Assembly (NCBI GenBank): GCA_903827735.1
Contig: CAIKJM010000280.1
Location: forward strand, 1 to 9,383
DNA length: 9,383 bases
Reading direction: 5' to 3'
Source: an uncultured Rhodanobacter sp.
GTDB taxonomy: Bacteria > Pseudomonadota > Gammaproteobacteria > Xanthomonadales > Rhodanobacteraceae
Below the pieces are notes generated by a model, which worked only from the letters and a program-made list of their open reading frames with translations, had not been told where the DNA came from and searched no databases. This document shows positions 1 through 5,145 of the stretch, in pieces (within the stretch, counting starts at the first letter, position 1; the number at the start of each line of letters is the position of its first letter). A program made the translations under genes and the position numbers.

Positions 1-276
1 GGCCAGCACGGTCGCGGACGAAAGCAGCGGCGACAGCGCGGCAGCGAACGCTACCGCCGCAGGGCTGGTGAAAATCAGCAGATCGTCGGCAAGGGCATGC
101 TGCAACGCTGCACGGGCTACAGCCTGATCGGACACACCGCGCAGCGACAGGCCCGGCAGCAGCATCGGCACGCCGCCGCGGGCACGCACCCTGCGCGCCA
201 TCGAAGCAGCCGTACCGGCGGGGCGTGTGATGACCACCGTGCGGCCGCCCAGATCCGGGGGAGTTTGCCGCTGCAT
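1..276 (-). CDS. hemD: Uroporphyrinogen-III synthase, N-terminal part (runs off left edge)
   Basis: HemD cyclises hydroxymethylbilane to uroporphyrinogen III in cytoplasmic tetrapyrrole (heme) synthesis. The first 92 codons are present; the C-terminal two thirds lie outside the window. The visible protein has a VVITRPAGTA strand-loop near residues 18-27 and an LIFTSPAAVAFAAA segment near residues 68-81. Both are typical of the first HemD lobe, where the TSP/A turn follows a beta strand. The ATG at 276 is chosen because GAGG stands 5 bases upstream. An in-frame ATG at 303 would add 9 residues (MARSGCEAK) but has no visible Shine-Dalgarno. The gene diverges from the hotdog gene at 365. Family-level identification is good despite the truncation; a HemX/HemY-type gene would be the usual neighbour beyond the left edge, but this cannot be seen. 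Confidence 0.82.
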   Translation of the reverse strand, partial: MQRQTPPDLGGRTVVITRPAGTAASMARRVRARGGVPMLLPGLSLRGVSDQAVARAALQHALADDLLIFTSPAAVAFAAALSPLLSSATVLA

Positions 277-302
277 CTTCGCCTCGCATCCACTTCTCGC
301 CA

Positions 303-333
303 TTGGCCGTAAGTGTAACGACCTACCTACAAT
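303..333 (+). promoter_or_regulatory. Candidate sigma70 promoter for the YiiD-C hotdog gene
   Basis: TACAAT at 328-333 matches the -10 consensus at five of six positions. TTGGCC at 303-308 is a possible -35, but the spacing is a long 19 bases. A start near 340 would give a leader of about 25 bases before the GTG at 365. Just downstream, CGGGT-ATTC-ACCCG (334-347) is a perfect 5-base inverted repeat that could be a small operator or leader hairpin. The assignment is by eye only. Confidence 0.3.
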
Positions 334-364
334 CGGGTATTCACCCGTACGGACAGAGCCTCAC

Positions 365-862
365 GTGAGTACCATCGATCTCCCAACGCACAACCTCGCC
401 CGCCAAGCAAAGCAGCTGGTGCAGTTCATGCGCGATGAAATTCCCATGGCGCTGGCGATGGATATCCGCCTGGGCGACTGTGACGAAGACCATCTGGATC
501 TGCTCGCCCCGCTCGCACCCAACGTCAACGACAAGGGCAGCGCGTTCGGCGGCAGCCTGGTCAGCGTCATGACCCTCAACGGCTGGGCGCTGGTGGAGTT
601 GGCCCTACGCCGGCACGGCGAGGACTGCGACCTGTTCGTCGGCGAGTCCAGCGTGCATTACCTGACGCCGGTGCTGCGCGATTTCCGCAGCGAAGCCAAG
701 CTCTCGGCGCAGGCGGACTGGGCGACGTTTTTTCGCACGCTGGATACGCGTGGGAAGGCGCGCATCGAGGTGGTTTGCTCGGTACCCGGCGAACACGGTA
801 AGCCAGCGGCGACGCTATGCGCCCGCTTCGTCGCCAAACGGCGCAGCGCGCAGGCGTCTTGA
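365..862 (+). CDS. YiiD C-terminal-type hotdog protein, probable malonyl-ACP decarboxylase (MadB-like)
   Basis: A 165-residue stand-alone hotdog-fold protein resembling the C-terminal domain of E. coli YiiD. The diagnostic segment is PLAPNVNDKGSAFGGSL (residues 49-65), with the N-x-N-x-x-G-x-A-F-G-G pattern at the start of the central hotdog helix. A helical N-terminus (LARQAKQLVQFMRDEIPMA) and a late ESSVHYLTPV strand also fit. Members of this family, first annotated as putative thioesterases, have been reported to decarboxylate malonyl-ACP to acetyl-ACP and so prime fatty acid synthesis (MadA/MadB). That role is transferred here by resemblance only. The GTG at 365 is chosen because family similarity begins just after it. 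The reading frame stays open upstream to an ATG at 227, but the extra translation overlaps hemD and looks non-coding. The ribosome site is weak. A thioesterase role remains possible. Confidence 0.75.
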   Translation: MSTIDLPTHNLARQAKQLVQFMRDEIPMALAMDIRLGDCDEDHLDLLAPLAPNVNDKGSAFGGSLVSVMTLNGWALVELALRRHGEDCDLFVGESSVHYLTPVLRDFRSEAKLSAQADWATFFRTLDTRGKARIEVVCSVPGEHGKPAATLCARFVAKRRSAQAS

Positions 863-957
863 CGCCACCGGACGCCGGCAGCGGCTTGAGGCAGAATAGA
901 TCAGTAAGCAGCCACCCCTTCGCCAAATCGCTGTCATACCGACTGAGGCTACCCGCC

Positions 958-1374
958 ATGCGCCGCGTACTGAGCATTCTTGCCCTCGTTTCTTTGCTTC
1001 TCCTGGCCGGCTGCGCCACGCAAAAACGCAGTGATACGCTTGACACCACGCTCAGAGCGTATGCCAGCGCGGTGCGCTGGGGCGATTTTCAGAGCGCCGT
1101 GGTATTTCTTGATCCGAAGACGCGCGCCGACAAAATGCCCACTGCGCTCGACCTGGCGCGCTACAAGCTGGTGCAAGTCAGCGGATACGACGCCGGCAAT
1201 GGCCCGGTGCCCGACGGTGAAAACCAGGTTCGGCAGATCGTGCATATCAACCTGATCAACGTCAGCACGCAGTCCGAACGCAGCATCGTTGACCGCCAGA
1301 CCTGGCGCTACGACGAAACCACCAAGCACTGGTGGCTGACCAGCGGGCTGCCGGATATCACGCAGCAGCAGTAG
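958..1374 (+). CDS. Small predicted outer-membrane lipoprotein of unknown function
   Basis: A 138-residue protein with a classic lipoprotein signal: two arginines at positions 2-3, a hydrophobic stretch through residue 17, and the lipobox LLAGC with the lipidated cysteine at residue 19. The residue after the cysteine is Ala, not Asp, so the usual sorting rule predicts the outer membrane. The mature part is soluble. It opens with a helix (LDTTLRAYASAVRWGDFQSAV) and ends in a strand-rich segment with RQTWRYDETTKHWWLTSGLP. The layout is reminiscent of small NTF2-like alpha+beta domains, but this is an impression, not a domain hit. GAGG at 945-948 lies 9 bases before the ATG and supports this start. 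The gene follows the hotdog gene by 95 bases and could be co-transcribed. I do not recognise a specific family or function. Confidence 0.82.
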   Translation: MRRVLSILALVSLLLLAGCATQKRSDTLDTTLRAYASAVRWGDFQSAVVFLDPKTRADKMPTALDLARYKLVQVSGYDAGNGPVPDGENQVRQIVHINLINVSTQSERSIVDRQTWRYDETTKHWWLTSGLPDITQQQ

Positions 1375-1432
1375 TACTCGCGGCGGACAAGTTCACCGCG
1401 TGGCAGCGTCCCTGCCGGACTCGTACTGCCCG

Positions 1433-1438
1433 TATAAT
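1433..1438 (+). promoter_or_regulatory. Perfect -10 element upstream of the rhodanese-like gene
   Basis: TATAAT at 1433-1438 is an exact sigma70 -10 hexamer in an otherwise GC-rich 111-base gap, 47 bases before the ATG at 1486. No good -35 hexamer is visible at 16-18 bases upstream (the region reads TCCCTGCC), and there is no extended TGN motif. It is the strongest single promoter hexamer in the window and suggests the rhodanese-like gene has its own transcript rather than depending on the lipoprotein gene. Confidence 0.45.
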
Positions 1439-1485
1439 CGCCGGTTTACCCGAACAGCCGCACTTCACGCGGCAGTGGAACCACG

Positions 1486-1932
1486 ATGAACGATTTTCTG
1501 CACAAGCTGCCCGAATTTATCGGCAACCACGCGGCGCTGTCCGCGCTGTTCGCAATCCTGCTGCTGGCGCTGATCGTTATGCAGATCACCGAACTCTTCA
1601 GCAAGACCAAGGTGCTTACGCCCGCCGGCCTGACCCTGCTGATCAACCGCGAGAGCCCGCTGCTGGTCGATCTTTCGGCCGTGGTCGACTTCGAAAAAAT
1701 GCATGTGCCCGGCGCCAAGCATGTGCTGATGAGCCAGTTCGATCCGGCGAACAAGGATCTGGCCAAGGCGCGCGAGCTGCCGGTGGTCGTGATGGACAAG
1801 GACGGCCGCGGCAACTCGATCAAGGCTGCGCAGCAGTTGGTCAAGGCTGGCTTCACCAAGGTCTATACGCTGGGCGGCGGCGTGCTCGCCTGGCAGCAGG
1901 CGCAGCTGCCGCTTGCCAAAGGCAAGAAATAA
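1486..1932 (+). CDS. Membrane-anchored rhodanese-fold protein without catalytic cysteine (YibN-like)
   Basis: A 148-residue protein with one N-terminal transmembrane helix (about residues 17-33) followed by a cytoplasmic rhodanese domain. Visible rhodanese features are LLVDLSAVVDFEKMHVPGAKHV (split here over residues 59-80, with the D-F-x-x-H-x-P-G-A signature) and a C-terminal GFTKVYTLGGGVLAWQQ. In active rhodaneses the loop after the VVV strand begins with a catalytic Cys. Here residues 100-111 read VVVMDKDGRGNS, and the whole protein has no cysteine, so sulfur transfer is not expected. Length, topology and sequence pattern match E. coli YibN (143 residues), whose loop is also atypical. YibN is usually followed by grxC and secB, but here the next gene is the convergent reductase on the other strand. 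GTGGA about 7 bases upstream is the likely ribosome site. Confidence 0.82.
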   Translation: MNDFLHKLPEFIGNHAALSALFAILLLALIVMQITELFSKTKVLTPAGLTLLINRESPLLVDLSAVVDFEKMHVPGAKHVLMSQFDPANKDLAKARELPVVVMDKDGRGNSIKAAQQLVKAGFTKVYTLGGGVLAWQQAQLPLAKGKK

Positions 1933-1968
1933 GCTATTCGGCGCCCGCCAAGGCGCGCTCGCTCGCCG

Positions 1969-3021
1969 CTAAAGGTGGTGAATCCCGGCGCGGCCGTTAA
2001 GTATCTGCGCCAGCACATCGGGCGCATATTCGAACGAGTCGTAGTACAGGCGATCCTCGGGCAGGCCAGCCTGCAGAAACAGCTGGTGGCCGGCCTCGAT
2101 CATCGGCGGCGGTCCGCTCATATAGACGTCGTAGCCGGACAGCTGCGGGTGATCGAGCAGAACCACTTCGTGCACCAGGCCGCTGCGCATGCCGTCAGCC
2201 TGCTCGGGGTCGGACACCACCGCGTGAAATTGCAGGTTCGGCGCTGCCTCGGTCCAGCGCTCCGCCAGCGCGGGCATGTAGATATCCGCCGCGCTGCGCG
2301 CACCCCAGTAAACGTGCATAGGCCGGCGCGTGCCCAGCGCGATGAAGTGCTCGACGATCGCCTTGATCGGCGCAAACCCGGTGCCGCCGGCCATGAAGAT
2401 CATCGGCCGCTCGGAATCCTCGCGCGGCACGAAGGTGCCTAGCGGCCCCTCAATGCGCAGCACGTCGCCGACCTTGAGACTTTCGTAGACCCACGAGGTG
2501 AAGCCGCCGCCAGCCGCCTGGCGCACATGCAGCTCGATCATGCCGTCAGCCTGTGGCCCATTGGCAATCGAGAACGGCCGATGCTTGCCGTTCTCCAGGA
2601 TCACGTCCAGATACTGGCCCGGGACCCAGTTGAGCTTGGTCTCGCCCGGCGCCGGCATCAGATGCAGGCCGACCGCATCGCTGGCCAGCTGCCATTTTTC
2701 CGACACCACCACGTCGAGCTGGCGTCTGGCGATCGCTTCGACCGAGGTCACTTCGCGCACGTCCAGCAGCAGGTCGCTGGTCGCCGTGGCCTGGCACAGC
2801 AGCACGGCGTGATGGGCCTTGTCGCTGGCGCTCAGCGCCACCGGCGGGTTGTGCGTGTACTCGCATTCGCCCTGCAGCAAGGTGGCCTTGCAGCTGCCGC
2901 AGACGCCCGAGCGGCAGGAGTACGGCAGCGCAATGCCCGCGCGCTGGGCGGCCTCGAGCACGGGTTCATCGGCCGCGACGGCGAACTGGCGACCGGAGGA
3001 TTTGATGGTGGCAGTGAACAC
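1969..3021 (-). CDS. 2Fe-2S ferredoxin/FAD/NAD(P) oxidoreductase, AscD (CDP-6-deoxy-glucoseen reductase)-like
   Basis: A 350-residue electron-transfer flavoprotein with three domains in order. A plant-type ferredoxin domain (about 1-90) has cysteines 36, 41, 44 and 76 in the C-x4-C-x2-C...C pattern that holds a 2Fe-2S cluster. A FAD-binding domain carries the RPFSIAN motif at 148-154. A NAD(P) domain has GGTGFAP at 212-218 and a C-terminal MSGPPPM segment. It should pass electrons from NAD(P)H through FAD and 2Fe-2S to a partner protein or small acceptor. Such proteins are routinely labelled CDP-6-deoxy-delta-3,4-glucoseen reductase, but no dideoxysugar gene is near, so the partner is unknown. 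The start is GTG at 3021, supported by AGGA (3033-3030) 8 bases upstream and by domain length. The frame is open further upstream, but that extension covers the divergent thioesterase gene. It converges on the rhodanese gene with 36 bases between. Confidence 0.85.
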   Translation of the reverse strand: MFTATIKSSGRQFAVAADEPVLEAAQRAGIALPYSCRSGVCGSCKATLLQGECEYTHNPPVALSASDKAHHAVLLCQATATSDLLLDVREVTSVEAIARRQLDVVVSEKWQLASDAVGLHLMPAPGETKLNWVPGQYLDVILENGKHRPFSIANGPQADGMIELHVRQAAGGGFTSWVYESLKVGDVLRIEGPLGTFVPREDSERPMIFMAGGTGFAPIKAIVEHFIALGTRRPMHVYWGARSAADIYMPALAERWTEAAPNLQFHAVVSDPEQADGMRSGLVHEVVLLDHPQLSGYDVYMSGPPPMIEAGHQLFLQAGLPEDRLYYDSFEYAPDVLAQILNGRAGIHHL

Positions 3022-3039
3022 CCGAATTTTCCTGATGCA

Positions 3040-3068
3040 TTGTCGCGGCGGTAACAGCGGACAACAAT
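3040..3068 (+). promoter_or_regulatory. Candidate promoter for the thioesterase-srkA unit in the divergent gap
   Basis: TTGTCG (3040-3045) and AACAAT (3063-3068) lie 17 bases apart. Each matches four of six consensus positions, and a start near 3075 would precede the AGGA ribosome site (3084-3087). The opposite strand has TTGTTG (3067-3062) and GACAAT (3044-3039), also 17 bases apart. That would start the reductase transcript inside its own ribosome site, so it is less convincing. The whole 73-base divergent gap must serve both directions. Confidence 0.3.
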
Positions 3069-3094
3069 GGCGGTTCGACTGGCAGGAATCAACG

Positions 3095-3556
3095 ATGACG
3101 ACATCTACCACCCCGATCTGGAAACAGAACACCGACCTTGAGCGCATCAACGCCTGGAACGTCAACACCGCGATGGAGGTGCTGGGCATCCGCTTCACCG
3201 CCGTCGGCGACGACTGGCTGCAGGGCACCATGCCGGTCGACCACCGCACACACCAGCCGTTCGGCCTGCTGCACGGGGGCGCCTCGGTGCTGCTGGCCGA
3301 AACGCTGGGCAGCAGTGCGGCGATGCTCACGCTCGATCCGGAAAAGGAGCTCACCGTCGGCCTCGACATCAACGCCAACCACATCCGCGGCGTGCGTAGC
3401 GGCATCGTAACGGGCACGGCCCGACCGTTTCACCTCGGCCGCACCACCCAGGTGTGGGATATCCGCATCGAGAACGAGGAAGGCTCGCTGGTCTGCGTGT
3501 CGCGACTGACCATGGCTGTGGTGCCCGCCCGTGTGATCGGCTCGGCGCTGAAGTGA
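3095..3556 (+). CDS. Hotdog acyl-CoA thioesterase, YdiI/EntH-like (PaaI family)
   Basis: A 153-residue single-domain hotdog thioesterase, predicted to hydrolyse acyl- or aroyl-CoA esters in the cytoplasm. The central motif is Q54-PFGLLHGGASVLLAE69. Gln54, His60 and Glu69 line up with the catalytic-site Gln48, His54 and Glu63 of E. coli YdiI with a constant offset of six. Other YdiI-like stretches are the N-terminal IWKQNTDLERIN, MPVDHRTHQPF, VGLDINANH and HLGRTTQVWDI. YdiI acts on 1,4-dihydroxy-2-naphthoyl-CoA in menaquinone synthesis. If this is a ubiquinone-only xanthomonad the natural substrate is probably different, so no gene symbol is given. AGGA (3084-3087) 7 bases before the ATG at 3095 fixes the start. 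The frame stays open far upstream, but that stretch lies antisense within the reductase gene. srkA follows after 36 bases, probably in the same transcript. Confidence 0.85.
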   Translation: MTTSTTPIWKQNTDLERINAWNVNTAMEVLGIRFTAVGDDWLQGTMPVDHRTHQPFGLLHGGASVLLAETLGSSAAMLTLDPEKELTVGLDINANHIRGVRSGIVTGTARPFHLGRTTQVWDIRIENEEGSLVCVSRLTMAVVPARVIGSALK

Positions 3557-3566
3557 GCACGTTGAA

Positions 3567-3596
3567 ATGAGCCTGCCTTTCGTGAGAACACGTTGA
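3567..3596 (+). other. Nine-codon reading frame overlapping the srkA TTG start
   Basis: ATG at 3567 opens MSLPFVRTR and stops at TGA 3594-3596. That stop overlaps the TTG start of srkA in a TTGA arrangement. It sits in the 36-base gap between the thioesterase stop and srkA. It could be chance, or a coupling minicistron that delivers ribosomes to a weak TTG start with no good Shine-Dalgarno. Nothing shows that it is translated. Confidence 0.2.
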
Positions 3597-4540
3597 GCCA
3601 CGACGCACCCTACGCCACGCTCACGCCGGACTGCGTGCTCGATGCCGTCGGCGCCTGCGGGCTATGGACCGACGGCCGCCTGCTGGCGCTGAACAGCTAC
3701 GAGAACCGCGTCTGGCAGGTCGGTATCGAGGACAGCTCGCCGGTTATCGCCAAGTTCTACCGGCCTGCGCGCTGGACCGATGCGGCGATCATCGAGGAAC
3801 ACAGCTTCACCCTCGAGCTGGCCGCCGCCGAGCTGCCGGTGGTCGCGCCGCTGCGTTTCAACGATCACACGCTGCTGGAGCACGCCGGGTTTCGTTACGC
3901 GCTCACGCCGCGTCGCAGCGGCCGCGCGCCGACGCTAGAGTCACCGGATCAACTGCAGTGGCTGGGCCGACTGATCGCGCGCATGCACGTCATAGGCGCA
4001 CGTCAGCCGTTCGCCCATCGCGGCACGCTCGATCGCGACACGATGGTGCAGCAGTCGATGCAGGCGGTGATCGGCTCATCGTTGCTGCCGGCGTCGCTGC
4101 AAGGCAACTATCGCGCCGCCGCCGAACGGCTGAATGGCGCGATCGAGCAGCGGCAGTCGGCAATCGGCCCGGTGCGCCAGCTGCGCCTGCACGGCGACTG
4201 CCACCCGGGCAACGTGCTGTGGACCGACGACGGCCCGCACTTCGTCGATCTCGACGACGCGCGCATGGGCCCGGCCGTGCAGGATCTGTGGATGCTGGCC
4301 AGCGAGCCGCGACATATGGATGCGATGCTCGAAGGCTATCGCCAGTTTCGCGATTTCAACGACGAAGAGCTGATGCTGGTGCCGGTGCTGCGCGCGATGC
4401 GGCAGATGCATTACGCCGCATGGATAGCCACGCGCTGGCACGACCCAGCGTTCCCCACGGCGTTTCCGTTCGCGGTCGAATCGCGCTGGTGGGAGCAGCA
4501 TATTGCCGACCTGCACGAGCTGGCCGATGAATTGACGTAA
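3593..4540 (+). CDS. srkA: Stress response kinase A (YihE/RdoA), protein Ser/Thr kinase
   Basis: A 315-residue phosphotransferase-fold kinase close in length and sequence to E. coli SrkA (328). SrkA is a cytoplasmic Ser/Thr kinase linked to envelope and oxidative stress tolerance and survival. Matching blocks include LNSYENRVWQVG near residue 33, the KFYRPARWT segment with the predicted ATP-contacting lysine, EEHSFTLEL, and GRLIARMH. The catalytic loop is HGDCHPGN (residues 200-207, Asp202 as the base) and the metal-binding segment is DLDDAR at 219-224, followed by MGPAVQDLWML. TTG at 3593 is the predicted start. No ATG or GTG lies in frame nearby, and family similarity (MSHDAPYATLTPD) begins at once. 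The ribosome site is weak (GAGA), and a 9-codon frame ends on the start codon. It is probably co-transcribed with the upstream thioesterase. In enterobacteria srkA is paired with dsbA, which is not seen here. Confidence 0.9.
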   Translation: MSHDAPYATLTPDCVLDAVGACGLWTDGRLLALNSYENRVWQVGIEDSSPVIAKFYRPARWTDAAIIEEHSFTLELAAAELPVVAPLRFNDHTLLEHAGFRYALTPRRSGRAPTLESPDQLQWLGRLIARMHVIGARQPFAHRGTLDRDTMVQQSMQAVIGSSLLPASLQGNYRAAAERLNGAIEQRQSAIGPVRQLRLHGDCHPGNVLWTDDGPHFVDLDDARMGPAVQDLWMLASEPRHMDAMLEGYRQFRDFNDEELMLVPVLRAMRQMHYAAWIATRWHDPAFPTAFPFAVESRWWEQHIADLHELADELT

Positions 4541-4562
4541 CGAGTTTTGCGCAAGTGACTGT

Positions 4563-4622
4563 CGACGCACCAAGCGTCGCTACGCCAAACGTCAAACCTC
4601 AACCGCTCTCCCCAAGCGTCGC
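4563..4622. repeat. Small hairpin and 11-base direct repeat after srkA
   Basis: CGACGC (4563-4568), ACCAA, GCGTCG (4574-4579) is a perfect 6-base stem with a 5-base loop, 23 bases past the srkA stop. The sequence CCAAGCGTCGC at 4570-4580 recurs at 4612-4622, so the left arm could pair with either copy. No T-run follows either structure, so an intrinsic terminator is not supported. The rest of the 148-base gap holds only the -10 candidate described separately. Confidence 0.4.
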
Positions 4623-4656
4623 GCAGGAAAGTCGAAAGGCACGCGCGCTCAGCACG

Positions 4657-4662
4657 TACAAT
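4657..4662 (+). promoter_or_regulatory. Candidate -10 element for the small membrane protein gene
   Basis: TACAAT at 4657-4662 matches five of six -10 positions and lies 26 bases before the ATG at 4689, giving a leader of about 20 bases. No convincing -35 hexamer is seen 16-18 bases upstream (GAAAGG region). Its placement suggests this gene is transcribed separately from srkA. Confidence 0.35.
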
Positions 4663-4688
4663 GCCGTGTCTTGATTTCGGAGTGACGC

Positions 4689-5126
4689 ATGCGCCTGATT
4701 CTTTTTCGCCTGATCGGCATCCTGGAAATCGCCGGCGGCTTTTATGGTGTGGTGGCTGCGCTGCGCCGGCTGCTGCCGCTGGGCTCAACCCACGAAAGTA
4801 TTTTCACGCTGATTGATCTGGCGGTCTTTGCATTCGTGCTGATCGCCGGCGTGCTGCTGCTGGACAACAGCGAGCGCGGCATCACCTTTTCGCGCTGGGC
4901 GCAGCTGCTGCAGGTGCCGCTGATCGCGACCTCGGTGTTCACCTACGCGCTATCCAGCGGGGCCTTTGTCAACGTGTTCTCGACCCTGCACATGCCGCCG
5001 CATCTGGCGCTCGACTGGCGCTTCGGCACGCAGGGTTTTGTGCTGGCCACGAGCGGCCCCGGCACGTCACGCATCGGCATCAACCTGCTGGCGCTGCTGT
5101 CCTGGCTGGCGCTGCGGTTCCGCTGA
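4689..5126 (+). CDS. Small integral membrane protein of unknown function
   Basis: A 145-residue, very hydrophobic protein with about four predicted transmembrane segments, near residues 3-27, 38-59, 72-96 and 124-143. The first ends in an RR-L basic patch. A longer polar loop (about 98-122) contains HMPPHLALDWRFGTQG. No catalytic motif or known family signature is recognised. The ATG at 4689 has GGAG (4679-4682) 6 bases upstream, a good Shine-Dalgarno. A likely -10 hexamer precedes it, so it may be a single-gene transcript. It is convergent with otnK, with only 19 bases between the stop codons and no clear terminator. The even hydrophobicity and strong ribosome site favour a real gene over a chance frame. 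Confidence 0.75.
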   Translation: MRLILFRLIGILEIAGGFYGVVAALRRLLPLGSTHESIFTLIDLAVFAFVLIAGVLLLDNSERGITFSRWAQLLQVPLIATSVFTYALSSGAFVNVFSTLHMPPHLALDWRFGTQGFVLATSGPGTSRIGINLLALLSWLALRFR

Positions 5127-5145
5127 ATTCGGCAGCGCGCGCGGC

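Noticed and set aside
1941..1956. GCGCC/GGCGC hairpin between the convergent rhodanese and reductase genes as a terminator
   Set aside because: Only a 5-base stem with no T-run; common by chance in DNA this GC-rich.
1332..2000. Plus-strand open frame overlapping the lipoprotein end and the rhodanese gene
   Set aside because: It overlaps two well-supported genes in another phase and its translation is low-complexity Ala/Arg/Gln.
3022..3417. Upstream extension of the reductase reading frame
   Set aside because: The added residues lie antisense to the thioesterase gene and precede the ferredoxin domain without any known counterpart; GTG at 3021 has a good Shine-Dalgarno.
3664..4530. Long plus-strand open frame in a second phase through srkA
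   Set aside because: srkA in the other phase has all kinase motifs; this frame gives an Arg/Ala-rich product typical of a GC-rich out-of-frame reading.
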